Assembly: GCA_020722265.1 (NCBI GenBank)
Contig: DYLA01000004.1
Span: forward strand, 1 to 42,080
Source of the DNA: Anaerolinea sp.
GTDB lineage: Bacteria > Chloroflexota > Anaerolineae > UBA4142
Length of the DNA: 42,080 nucleotides
Reading direction: 5' to 3'
Part shown: piece after piece, positions 14,538 through 21,949 of the stretch
How positions within the stretch are numbered: the first letter of the stretch is position 1
How the letters are laid out: every line of letters starts with the position of its first letter
Notes under the pieces: model-generated
What the model was told of the DNA's origin: nothing
The model's input: the letters and a program-made list of their open reading frames with translations, nothing else
The model's database searches: none
Made by a program: the position numbers and the translations under genes

Positions 14538-15860
14538 GTGACTGGAGAACCAATCGCCACCTACCGCAATCCGCAAAAACCACGCTATCCCTTTTGCCCC
14601 GGCTGTTCGCACGCGCTCGTACTCGACCACCTCAACGCCGCGCTCGTCAAACTCCAACTTGACCCGCGTAAGACGGTGATCGTCACCGACATCGGTTGCG
14701 TGGGGATGAGCGATCAATATTTCGACGTGAACGCGTTTCACGGTTTACACGGGCGCGCGGTGACGTACGCGACCGGCATCAAACTCGCCAATCCCGATCT
14801 GCGCGTCATCGCGCTGATCGGCGATGGCGGTGTGGGCATTGGTGGACATCACTTGCTCAACGCGGCGCGGCGCAACATCGGCATCACGGTGCTTGTGTTC
14901 AACAATTTGAATTTTGGAATGACCGGCGGCGAACATTCGGTCACGACGCCCTACGGCGCGATCACTTCGACGACGCGCGGTGGCAATCTGGAGCGTCCGC
15001 TCGATGTGTGCGCGACGGTCGCGGTGAATGGCGCGGCGTTCGTCTATCGCGGCACCGCGTTCGACAAGGGTTTGCCGGACCGAATCGCGGAGGCCATCGA
15101 GACACCTGGCTTTGCGCTGCTCGACATCTGGGAACTGTGCACCGCGTACTATGTGCCGAACAACAGGTTCTCGAAAAACGCGCTGTTGCAAACGATGCAG
15201 GGGTTGGATTTTCGCGTTGGCGTCCTGCAGCACGCGGACCGTCCTGAACTGGCGCGCGCGTACCGCCAAGAAATCTCCAATCCCCAATCCCCAATCGCTC
15301 CACCGCGATCCATCGAGCAAAAGTACAACAGCGCGCTCACGCAAACGACGCGCCTCATCCTCGCCGGCGCGGCGGGCGGCAAGGTGCGTTCCGCCGCGAG
15401 CGCGCTCGCCATCGGCGCGATGTACTGCGGCTTGTGGGCGACGCAGCGCGATGATTATCCAACGACAGTGATGAGCGGCTATTCGGTCTCGGAAGTGATT
15501 TTGAGCCGCGAGGAAATTTTGTATATGGGCATCGAAAAGCCGGACATTCTGGCGGTGCTGTCGCCGGAAGGGCTGTCGCAGGCGCCGCGTCAACTGCGCG
15601 CGATGGACGAATCGCAAACGGTGTACGTTGTCCCCGAACTCGCGGAGCAAGTGGTCACGCGCGCGCGGAAAATCGTCTTCGACTTGGCGCGTGTCAAGCC
15701 GGCGCGCAAATCGCTGGCGGTGATGGCGACCGCTGCCATCGTCCGCCACGCGAATTTGTACCCGCTCGACGCGTTCCGCGAGGCGATCCGCGCCGGGCAG
15801 CGCGCGGAGATCGCGGCGGAGAATTTGCAGGCGGTGGACGCGAGCGAGGCAATCCTGTAG
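14538..15860 (+). CDS. 2-oxoacid:ferredoxin oxidoreductase, fused beta and gamma subunits
   Basis: The 440-aa protein joins two subunits. Residues 1-240 are the beta subunit: iron-sulfur cysteines C20 and C23 (FCPGCSH), C54 (DIGCVGMSD) and C201 (ELCTAY), and the thiamine diphosphate and Mg motif GDGGVGIGGHH through FNNLNFGMTGG (95-131). Residues about 265-440 are a gamma domain (LAGAAGGKVRSAASALAIGA, then PDILAVLSPEGL). The linker between them (about 246-254) is coded by three CCAATCC-type 7-bp repeats. Gamma is more often separate or fused to alpha. The start is GTG at 14538 after AGGAG with 9-bp spacing; a longer frame to 14451 overlaps the promoter. Threonine dehydratase follows after 17 bp. 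Confidence 0.88.
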   Translation: MTGEPIATYRNPQKPRYPFCPGCSHALVLDHLNAALVKLQLDPRKTVIVTDIGCVGMSDQYFDVNAFHGLHGRAVTYATGIKLANPDLRVIALIGDGGVGIGGHHLLNAARRNIGITVLVFNNLNFGMTGGEHSVTTPYGAITSTTRGGNLERPLDVCATVAVNGAAFVYRGTAFDKGLPDRIAEAIETPGFALLDIWELCTAYYVPNNRFSKNALLQTMQGLDFRVGVLQHADRPELARAYRQEISNPQSPIAPPRSIEQKYNSALTQTTRLILAGAAGGKVRSAASALAIGAMYCGLWATQRDDYPTTVMSGYSVSEVILSREEILYMGIEKPDILAVLSPEGLSQAPRQLRAMDESQTVYVVPELAEQVVTRARKIVFDLARVKPARKSLAVMATAAIVRHANLYPLDAFREAIRAGQRAEIAAENLQAVDASEAIL

Positions 15861-15877
15861 AACACGGAGAGAAGAAA

Positions 15878-16843
15878 ATGTCAACGACACTTCCCGTCAC
15901 CTTCGCCGACGTGCGCGCCGCCGCCGAACGACTGCGCGGCGTCGCCAATCGTACGCCGGTGCTTACCTCGCGCACGTTCGACGCGCTGACCGGGCGCGAG
16001 GTGTTTTTCAAGTGCGAGAACTTGCAGCGCGGCGGCGCGTTCAAATTTCGCGGCGCATACAATCGGCTGTGCCAACTGAGCGATGATGAGAAACGGCGCG
16101 GCGTCGTCGCGTTTTCGTCCGGCAATCACGCCCAGGGGGTCGCGCTCGCCGCAAAATTGCTGAACATTCCGGCGACTATCGTTATGCCGGACGACGCGCC
16201 TGCGATCAAACTCGCGGCGACGCGCGGCTATGGCGCAGAGGTCATCGTTTACGACCGGCTGACCGGCAGTCGCGAGCAGATGGCGCGCCAACTCGCGGCA
16301 GAGCGCGGGCTAACGCTCGTGCCGCCGTTCGACGATCCGCACATCATCGCAGGGCAAGGCACCACCGCGCTCGAACTGCTCGAAGAGGTGCCAGACCTCG
16401 ACGCGCTGGTTGCGCCAGTAGGCGGCGGCGGACTCATCAGCGGTTGCGCGGTCGCGGCAAAAGCGCTGCGCCCAGCCATCGCAGTCTACGGCGTCGAAGC
16501 GGAGGGCGCGGACGATGCCAAGCAGTCGCTCGCGCGCGGCGAAATCGTCCACATTCCGCCGCCCGCGACGATTGCCGATGGTATCCGCACGCAGTCGGTG
16601 GGCGCGTTGACGTTCGCGATGATGCGCGCGTTGTTGGGCGACATCGTACTGGTGAACGACGCGGAGATCGTGGAGGCGGTGCGCTTTATGCTGCTGCGCA
16701 TGAAAATCGTCGTCGAGCCGACCGGCGCGGTGCCGATCGCGGCGGTGATGCAGAATCGGATTCCCGCCAGCGCGCGACGCGTCGGCGTAATCGTCAGTGG
16801 CGGGAATATCGGGATGGAGTTGTTGCGGGCGATTGCGGTGTAG
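15878..16843 (+). CDS. Threonine (serine/threonine) dehydratase, PLP-dependent
   Basis: The enzyme deaminates threonine to 2-oxobutyrate (and serine to pyruvate). The 321-aa product has the PLP lysine in GGAFKFRGA (K56), the substrate loop SSGNHAQG (about 85-92), the phosphate-binding run GGGGLISG and the conserved C-terminal SGGNIGM. It lacks the C-terminal ACT regulatory domain of biosynthetic IlvA, so it resembles the short catabolic TdcB type and is not expected to be isoleucine-inhibited. It lies 17 bp behind the beta-gamma oxidoreductase gene in one operon, with GGAGAG before its ATG. This suggests that 2-oxobutyrate is a substrate of that oxidoreductase, giving propionyl-CoA. Confidence 0.93.
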   Translation: MSTTLPVTFADVRAAAERLRGVANRTPVLTSRTFDALTGREVFFKCENLQRGGAFKFRGAYNRLCQLSDDEKRRGVVAFSSGNHAQGVALAAKLLNIPATIVMPDDAPAIKLAATRGYGAEVIVYDRLTGSREQMARQLAAERGLTLVPPFDDPHIIAGQGTTALELLEEVPDLDALVAPVGGGGLISGCAVAAKALRPAIAVYGVEAEGADDAKQSLARGEIVHIPPPATIADGIRTQSVGALTFAMMRALLGDIVLVNDAEIVEAVRFMLLRMKIVVEPTGAVPIAAVMQNRIPASARRVGVIVSGGNIGMELLRAIAV

Positions 16844-16853
16844 GGTGTTCGCG

Positions 16854-16882
16854 TTGCCGGTTTGCGATTCTTGCGGTAAAAT
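16854..16882 (+). promoter_or_regulatory. Promoter upstream of the GNAT-like gene
   Basis: TTGCCG (16854-16859), 17 bp, TAAAAT (16877-16882), directly after the threonine dehydratase stop codon. It would give a leader of about 17 nt with AGGGGG ahead of the ATG at 16906. Confidence 0.65.
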
Positions 16883-16905
16883 GCCGCGCGAGGGGGCGAA
16901 ACGAG

Positions 16906-17889
16906 ATGCGCTGGCTGAATCTCGACGACTGGAGGGCGGTTTGGCAGTTGCAGGCGAGCGGAACGCAGTTGGATTTGGAGCGCGCCGTGCTATGGCCTCA
17001 CACGCCGCTGCAAGCCGCATGGCGCGCGCCTTGGCCGTTTAGCCCGATTGGTGCGGAGACGATCGTGTTGTATCCGTCCGCGTCGTCCGCGCGCGCGCTG
17101 GGGTTCGCGCAGGTGCGCGCGCGCCACGGGCGGCCGGAAGCGGACGTCGTCTTTCTCGCGCCCGCGCTCGATAGTTGTGCCGACGCGGTTTCGATTTGGT
17201 ATCGGCTGCTCGCCGAGTGCACGCAAGTTCTGGGTGGGCGCGGGGGACAACGTTTGTTCGCACAGGTGGCGAGTGGAGATGGGGCGGAGGAAGTTTTTCG
17301 GCAAGCCGGTTTCGTGACGTACGCGCGCGAAGGGATTTATCGTCTGAACCAGTTGCCTCCCGATTTGAGTCGGCGCGAGATGCGGCTGCGCCGTCAACGT
17401 GCGCGCGATGGCTGGGACTTGTTGCGGATGTACGCGCAACTGACCCCGCGCCCGGTGCAGATCGCCGAAGGGATGCTTTCGCCGGAGGGCCAGGGGGGCA
17501 AGGTGGGCGAGTGGTGGGACCAGTCGCGCGGGGCGGGCTTTATCCTCCAAGTGGAGGGGGAATTGGTGGGCGCGGCGCGAGTGCGGCGCGGACGCGCGGC
17601 GTACTGGTTGCGCTTGGGGTTGTCCGCGCCAGAGCAAAGCGACGCGCTGCTGCGCGGTGCGCTGGCGTCGTTGTGGGCGGCACCGCGACGTCCGATTTAC
17701 TGCGGGGTGCGCGATTACGAAAGTGGGCTGACGGACGCGCTCGGGCGCGCTGGGTTCGAGCGGCTGGGCGAACGCGCGTTGATGGTCAAGCATATCACCG
17801 CGCGGGCGAAAGAGCCGCTGATTCCCTTGATTCCCACACTGGAGAAACGCGCCGAGCCCGCCGCGAGCGCGTCGCATCCTGTGGGTTAG
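16906..17889 (+). CDS. GNAT-like protein with tandem domains, function unknown
   Basis: The 327-aa product has two weak acetyltransferase-like halves. In the first, DVVFLAPALD precedes a helix and QRLFAQVASGDGAEEVFRQAGF (about 115-140). In the second (about 185-300), FILQVEGELVGAARVRRGRAAYWLRLGL leads to YESGLTDALGRAGFERLGER. The 'xxLxxAGF' ends are typical of GNAT C-termini, but no clear QxxGxG/A acetyl-CoA loop is visible, so activity is uncertain. It has its own promoter and stands apart from the operon before it. The C-terminal tail (300-327) is probably disordered. ATG 16906 follows AGGGGG; a long upstream extension of this frame overlaps threonine dehydratase and is not used. Confidence 0.65.
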   Translation: MRWLNLDDWRAVWQLQASGTQLDLERAVLWPHTPLQAAWRAPWPFSPIGAETIVLYPSASSARALGFAQVRARHGRPEADVVFLAPALDSCADAVSIWYRLLAECTQVLGGRGGQRLFAQVASGDGAEEVFRQAGFVTYAREGIYRLNQLPPDLSRREMRLRRQRARDGWDLLRMYAQLTPRPVQIAEGMLSPEGQGGKVGEWWDQSRGAGFILQVEGELVGAARVRRGRAAYWLRLGLSAPEQSDALLRGALASLWAAPRRPIYCGVRDYESGLTDALGRAGFERLGERALMVKHITARAKEPLIPLIPTLEKRAEPAASASHPVG

Positions 17890-17946
17890 TGGGTCTGGAC
17901 TGTTGCCAGTCGCTTGACAAGCGGTTGAAACCGCAGCAACACCCAC
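17889..17946 (+). other. Structured intergenic element before the DUF2142 gene
   Basis: The 168 bp between stop 17889 and the TTG start at 18058 has no gene or clear promoter. GTGGGT and ACCCAC bracket GTTGC/GCAAC, and inside lie two small hairpins, CGCTT-GAC-AAGCG and GCGGTTGAAACCGC (mutually exclusive where they overlap). This suggests a folded RNA leader or a terminator-like 3' end. I do not recognise a known riboswitch class. Confidence 0.35.
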
Positions 17947-18057
17947 GTGCAGCCGCCCTGCGGTGCCGGACGGCGAACTAGAGGATTGGGGGGCTTGCAG
18001 TCGCCGGAATGTCTGGAAGGTCACCATGCGAACCAAACTTGCAAAGGATGAGAAAAT

Positions 18058-19374
18058 TTGCGTCATCTGATTCTGGCTTTTATTCTCCTCGCCTACCTCG
18101 TGCTGGGCGCGCTCTACGCTGTCTTCACCCCCAAATGGCAAGCGCCCGATGAGCCCGCGCATTTCAACTACGTCCGCACGATCGGTGAAACGGGTGGGTT
18201 GCCTGTGCTACAGGTTGGCGATTACGATCAAGCGTACCTCGAGCAAATCAAAGCCGCGAAATTTCCCGCCACGATGAGCGTTGACGCGATCCGCTACGAG
18301 GCGTACCAACCGCCGCTGTACTACCTTGCCGCGACGCCCGTGTATCTGCTCGCCCGCGGCGCGGGGCTGGAGGCGACGGTGCTCGCACTCCGCCTATTCT
18401 CGGTCGCGCTCGGTGCGCTCGCACTGCTCGTCGCGTTCCGCATCGTCCGCGCGATTTTCCCCGACGACGATGTGCTCGCGCTGGCAATCGTCGGCGTGAT
18501 GGCGACGGTACCGCAACATCTGGCGGTCAGCGCGTCCATCAGCAACGATTTGGCGGCGGAACTGGTGCTGCTGCTGATTCTGTGGCTCGCCGTCAAGCGC
18601 GCCCAAAACGCAATTCGCCATTCGCAATTCGTCATTCTCGGCGGCATTTTGTACGGCGCAGCCTTGCTCACCAAGACGACGGCGTACGTGCCTGGCGCGT
18701 TGTTGCTCTTGGGCGCGGCAATTGCTCACGGCGGTCAGCGGTCGGCGGTCATCAGTCAGATCATCAAATTGATTGCGCTGGCATTGCTCATCGCCTCCCC
18801 GATGTTGATTCGCGGCGCGCTCACCTACGGCGTCACCGATCCGCTGGGCATCGCGCGGCACGACGCGGTGGTAGCGGGGCAGCCGACGACGGCAGAGGTG
18901 CTCGCGCAGCGCGGTGCCGCGCGCGTCGCGTTCGACTTGGGCGCGGTCACGTTCAAATCGTTCTGGGCGCAATTCGGTTGGATGGGCGTGTTGGTGAACG
19001 ACCGCATTTACGTCGCGCTCGCGTTGTGGGGTGCGGTCGCGCTCGTGGGTTTCGCATTTTACGTTTTGCGTTTGATGCGCCATCCGACCGCGCTGATCCC
19101 GACGCAACGCGCGGGTGTGGGTTGGCTGATGTTGCTCCTGGTCGCCGCGTTCGCCGATTACGTGGCGTACAATTTCAAGTTTTTGCAATTTCAGGGCCGC
19201 TATCTTTTTCCCGCGCTGGTTTCCATCGCGTTCGTCCTCGTCGTCGGCTTGCGCGAACTGATCGCGCGCGAGTATCAGCGCGTCGTTTTCGCGTTGCTGT
19301 ACCTCGCGCTGCTCGCGCTCGATCTCGTATGCCTGTTCGGGTTCATCGTGCCCCAATTGCGAATTGCGAATTAG
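18058..19374 (+). CDS. DUF2142-like integral membrane protein (GT-C fold)
   Basis: This 438-aa protein has about ten hydrophobic segments. The first extracytoplasmic loop carries APDEPAHFNY (about 29-38), followed by EAYQPPLYYLAATP, and a late loop has FQGRYLFPALV; these match DUF2142/GT-C glycosyltransferases, where the D-E pair is near the lipid-linked sugar donor site. It probably transfers a sugar to an envelope glycan. The start is TTG at 18058 with AGGATGAG upstream; no ATG is in frame nearby. Two arrays of 7-bp units lie inside the gene (18611-18638, 18732-18759), and a third (19355-19375) encodes the last residues QLRIAN and the stop codon itself, so its C-terminus seems to have been set by repeat insertion. 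Confidence 0.8.
   Translation: MRHLILAFILLAYLVLGALYAVFTPKWQAPDEPAHFNYVRTIGETGGLPVLQVGDYDQAYLEQIKAAKFPATMSVDAIRYEAYQPPLYYLAATPVYLLARGAGLEATVLALRLFSVALGALALLVAFRIVRAIFPDDDVLALAIVGVMATVPQHLAVSASISNDLAAELVLLLILWLAVKRAQNAIRHSQFVILGGILYGAALLTKTTAYVPGALLLLGAAIAHGGQRSAVISQIIKLIALALLIASPMLIRGALTYGVTDPLGIARHDAVVAGQPTTAEVLAQRGAARVAFDLGAVTFKSFWAQFGWMGVLVNDRIYVALALWGAVALVGFAFYVLRLMRHPTALIPTQRAGVGWLMLLLVAAFADYVAYNFKFLQFQGRYLFPALVSIAFVLVVGLRELIAREYQRVVFALLYLALLALDLVCLFGFIVPQLRIAN
18611..18638 (+). repeat. Heptamer array, CAATTCG type (4 units)
   Basis: Units CAATTCG, CCATTCG, CAATTCG, TCATTCT at exact 7-bp phase inside the DUF2142 gene. They encode part of a loop (NAIRHSQFVI). The same unit recurs in both orientations around 19355-19405. 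Confidence 0.75.
18732..18759 (+). repeat. Heptamer array, CGGTCGG type (4 units)
   Basis: Units CGGTCAG, CGGTCGG, CGGTCAT, CAGTCAG within the DUF2142 gene. They have the same phase and consensus as arrays at 36671, 37272 (inverted) and 40811 in other genes. Confidence 0.75.
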
Positions 19375-19405
19375 GAATGGCGGCATCGTTACAATTCGCC
19401 ATTCG
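19355..19405. repeat. Heptamer array spanning a stop codon, with hairpin
   Basis: AATTGCG, AATTGCG, AATTAGG (19355-19375) run through the stop codon of the DUF2142 gene, and CAATTCG, CCATTCG (19392-19405) follow in opposite orientation. GAATGGCG (19375-19382) pairs perfectly with CGCCATTC (19397-19404), followed by GAAAAA. The structure could attenuate or protect the transcript between this gene and the next. Confidence 0.65.
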
Positions 19406-19423
19406 AAAAATGCCGGAGGTCCG

Positions 19424-19729
19424 ATGGGTTTTCTCGCTCAACTCAAATCCCTGTTTACATCTCCTTCAGGCGAATCGAACGTGCTGATGTTGTACGTCAA
19501 ATGCAAACATTGTGGCGCGCCGCTCGCCGTGCGCGTCAACTTGGCGAACGATCTCAGCGCGGATTACGACCACGGCGGATTCGTCCTCACCAAAGAGATG
19601 ATGGACAGCCGATGCTTTACGTTGATGCGCGCGGAGATTCGCTTCGATGCGGCGCGCCAAGTCGTCGAGCGCAAGATTGACAAGGGCGAGTTTATCACTC
19701 GCGAAGAGTACGTGGCAATGAGCCAATGA
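19424..19729 (+). CDS. Small Cys-pair protein of unknown function
   Basis: The 101-aa product begins MGFLAQLKSLF and has LYVKCKHCGAPLAVRVN (about 25-41), a CxxC knuckle, and one later Cys in MDSRCFTLMRAEIRF, so it may bind zinc. The C-terminal IDKGEFITREEYVAM resembles a short helical hairpin. No function can be given. ATG 19424 follows GGAGG by 5-6 bp; an upstream in-frame ATG at 19364 lies inside the previous gene and repeat. Its stop overlaps the manA start (ATGA), so the two are translated together. Confidence 0.7.
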   Translation: MGFLAQLKSLFTSPSGESNVLMLYVKCKHCGAPLAVRVNLANDLSADYDHGGFVLTKEMMDSRCFTLMRAEIRFDAARQVVERKIDKGEFITREEYVAMSQ

Positions 19730-20808
19730 GCCAGATAGCAGTTTACCCATACCTTCTCCGACCGCGTTTGCGCGAGATGGTATGGGGTGGACAGAACCTG
19801 GCGCGTCTGCTCGATAAGAAAATCGCGCCCGAGCAGAAAATCGGCGAGACGTGGGAAGCGTGGGACGGCGGCGTGATCGCCAACGGCGTGCATCGCGGCG
19901 CGACGCTGAGCGATTTGCTCGTGCGCGACGCAGGGGCGATTCTGGGAACACGCGTGCGCGACGCTCGCTTTCCGCTCTTGTTCAAATTCATTGATGCGCG
20001 CGAGGACTTGTCGGTGCAGGTGCATCCCAGCGACGCGCAGGCGCGCGAGTTGGAACATTACCCGTTCGGCAAAACCGAGGCGTGGTACATTCTGGAGGCT
20101 GACCCTGACGCGTGTCTGATTCACGGCTTTGCGGCGGACATGGACGCGGCGCGCGTGCGCGCCCTCATCGCCGCGCAGCGGTTGCAGGACGCGCTGGCGC
20201 GCGTGCGCGTGCAGCGCGGCGATGTCATCTTTGTCCCGGCGGGCACCATCCACGCGATCCTGCGCGGCATCGTCCTCGCCGAAATTCAGGAAAACTCCGA
20301 CATCACGTACCGGCTGTACGATTGGGGACGCGCGGATGCCACGCGCCCGCTCCACATCGAACAATCGCTGCGCGTGCTGAACTATGCACGCGTGAGCGAA
20401 CACAAGATCGCCCCGCTCGCGATTCGGTGCGACGAATTCGAGCGGCACATTCTCGTCGCGTGCAAGTATTTCGCGCTGGAACGGTGGAGCGTCCGCGCGC
20501 CTATCGAACGCCTCGCACTGAACGACACCTTCCACATCGTTTCGCTCCTCGCGGGCGCGGCGGAAATCAGCGGCGCGGGCGTGCGCGTGAACGTATCGCG
20601 CGGACAGACGCTTGTGCTGCCCGCGCGCCTCGAGACGTACGGTATCGCGCCGCGCACCGCGCCATGCGAACTCTTGCGAATGTACGTCCCCGACGTGCGC
20701 GCGGACATCATCGCACCGCTAACGCGCGCGGAGCATCGCGCAGAAGAAATCGTGCGTTTGGGTGGCGCGTCGCCGCAATTCAATGATCTGATACCACTGC
20801 TTCGATAG
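19726..20808 (+). CDS. manA: Mannose-6-phosphate isomerase, class I type
   Basis: The enzyme interconverts mannose-6-phosphate and fructose-6-phosphate, supplying GDP-mannose precursors. The 360-aa product has the cupin metal site of the family: QVHPSD (about 97-102), KTEAWY (about 112-117) and VPAGTIHAI (about 174-182), plus the EIQENSDITYRLYDW segment. Early residues LRPRLREMVWGGQNL are typical of the short bacterial ManA group. It overlaps the preceding small gene by 4 bp and lies downstream of a DUF2142 glycosyltransferase-like gene, which fits a role in envelope sugar supply. Confidence 0.92.
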   Translation: MSQIAVYPYLLRPRLREMVWGGQNLARLLDKKIAPEQKIGETWEAWDGGVIANGVHRGATLSDLLVRDAGAILGTRVRDARFPLLFKFIDAREDLSVQVHPSDAQARELEHYPFGKTEAWYILEADPDACLIHGFAADMDAARVRALIAAQRLQDALARVRVQRGDVIFVPAGTIHAILRGIVLAEIQENSDITYRLYDWGRADATRPLHIEQSLRVLNYARVSEHKIAPLAIRCDEFERHILVACKYFALERWSVRAPIERLALNDTFHIVSLLAGAAEISGAGVRVNVSRGQTLVLPARLETYGIAPRTAPCELLRMYVPDVRADIIAPLTRAEHRAEEIVRLGGASPQFNDLIPLLR

Positions 20809-20824
20809 AACAAAAAATCTACCC

Positions 20825-20955
20825 CTCGGTTCGCCTGCCCGGCACAGTTTTGAGCCGACTTTACTAGATACCAAAACTGTGCTATACTACCAACTGAAAT
20901 AACAGGTAGATTCTAGATGGGCGCTCCCCGCGTCTATCAGGGCAGGTGAACCGAG
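20825..20955. promoter_or_regulatory. Long-range inverted repeat masking the DegV ribosome binding site
   Basis: CTCGGTTCGCCTGCCC (20825-20840) and GGGCAGGTGAACCGAG (20940-20955) are complementary at 15 of 16 positions; the odd one is a G·U in RNA. The right arm contains the AGGTGA ribosome binding site and ends 1 nt before the ATG at 20957. The left arm lies upstream of the gene's own promoter, so only read-through mRNA from manA would carry both arms and mask the site. Confidence 0.65.
20842..20888 (+). promoter_or_regulatory. Promoter with operator-like inverted repeat for the second DegV gene
   Basis: GCACAGTTTTG (20842-20852) and CAAAACTGTGC (20872-20882) form a perfect 11-bp inverted repeat whose arms are 30 bp (about three helical turns) apart. 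TTTACT (20860-20865), 17 bp, TATACT (20883-20888) is a promoter: its -35 lies in the space between the arms and its -10 touches the right arm. This is the geometry of a repressor operator. The regulator is unknown. Confidence 0.6.
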
Positions 20956-20956
20956 A

Positions 20957-21799
20957 ATGGCTAATGTCAAGATCGTCACCGACAGTCTGGCGGATATTCC
21001 TCCTGAAATTATCGAAGAATTGGACATTACTACCGTCCCGTGCGTCGTCCGCTTTGGTAGTTCCGAGTACCGCGACCGTGTTGATCTGTTTCCCCCCGAG
21101 TTCTACCACAAACTTGCGGTGAGCCATAGCTTGCCGATGACTGCCGCGCCCGGGGCAGGCGAATTCGAGCAGATTTACCGCGCGCTGGCAGAAAAGACCG
21201 ATCAGATTCTAGCGATTCACACGATTGCTTCGCTCAGCGGAATCTACAACGCATCCCGTCTCGCCGCGCAAGCGGTCCCGGATGTCCAAATCGAATTGAT
21301 TGACTCGCAGCAAGTGAGTATGTCTCTCGGCTGGCTGGTCATCCTCGCTGCGCGCGCGGCAAAAGCCGGCTACTCTCTCGCCGAGATCAAAGCGCTGGTC
21401 GAAGACGCGCGCCCGCGCGTACACATCGTCGCGATGCTAGACACGCTCAAGTACGCCGAGCGCGGCGGACGATTGTGCCAAGCGGCGGCGCTGCTCGGCA
21501 CTCTGCTCAACGTCAAACCCATCCTCTCCGCCACGCGCGGCGAAATCGTCCCCATTGGCAACGCGCGCACAGTCAAGCGCGCCCTCGAACATCTCATCGA
21601 AATCGTCCTCGCTTCCGGACCGATTCAGGAACTGGCTGTCGTGCATGCTCACGCTACCGACCTCGCCTTGTCGGTGCAAAAGACGGTTGCCCAAGCATTT
21701 CCCAACAAGCGGATTCTGTTGAGCGAAACGGGACCCGTGCTTGGCGCACACACAGGTCCCGGCGCAGTCGGAATCGCCTGGATCTCTGCCTCCGCTTGA
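20957..21799 (+). CDS. DegV family (FakB-like) fatty-acid-binding protein
   Basis: This 280-aa protein is a paralogue of the product at 12159. It has VKIVTDSLADIPPE at the start, AIHTIASLSGIYNASRLAA (about 83-101), LKYAERGGRLCQAAALLG and the closing GAHTGPGAVGIAW. It probably carries fatty acids with a different chain preference from the first copy, as FakB paralogues do in Firmicutes. It stands alone between a complex control region (20825-20955) and a strong terminator (21821), so it is regulated separately from the plsY-linked copy. Confidence 0.93.
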   Translation: MANVKIVTDSLADIPPEIIEELDITTVPCVVRFGSSEYRDRVDLFPPEFYHKLAVSHSLPMTAAPGAGEFEQIYRALAEKTDQILAIHTIASLSGIYNASRLAAQAVPDVQIELIDSQQVSMSLGWLVILAARAAKAGYSLAEIKALVEDARPRVHIVAMLDTLKYAERGGRLCQAAALLGTLLNVKPILSATRGEIVPIGNARTVKRALEHLIEIVLASGPIQELAVVHAHATDLALSVQKTVAQAFPNKRILLSETGPVLGAHTGPGAVGIAWISASA

Positions 21800-21820
21800 C
21801 GCAAGAGCAGACAGTTTCGA

Positions 21821-21856
21821 CCTCTTGGGCATTTTCCCAAGAGGTTTTTGTTTTTG
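21821..21856 (+). terminator. Intrinsic terminator after the second DegV gene
   Basis: CCTCTTGGG (21821-21829) and CCCAAGAGG (21836-21844) form a perfect 9-bp stem with a 6-nt loop, followed by TTTTTGTTTTTG. A textbook Rho-independent terminator. Confidence 0.93.
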
Positions 21857-21894
21857 CAAAATTTTGCTAAAATCTAGGAATTTTTTGATAAGGC

Positions 21895-21923
21895 TTGACA
21901 AAGTTTGATTTTTGTGTTAAATT
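21895..21923 (+). promoter_or_regulatory. Promoter of the DUF2089 gene
   Basis: A perfect TTGACA (21895-21900) is followed after 16-17 bp by TTAAAT/TAAATT (21917-21923) in an unusually A/T-rich stretch. It is one of the strongest -35 boxes in the window. The ribosome binding site GAAAGGA and the ATG at 21950 follow. Confidence 0.75.
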
Positions 21924-21949
21924 ATAGCCAGAAAATAGAAAGGATTTGA

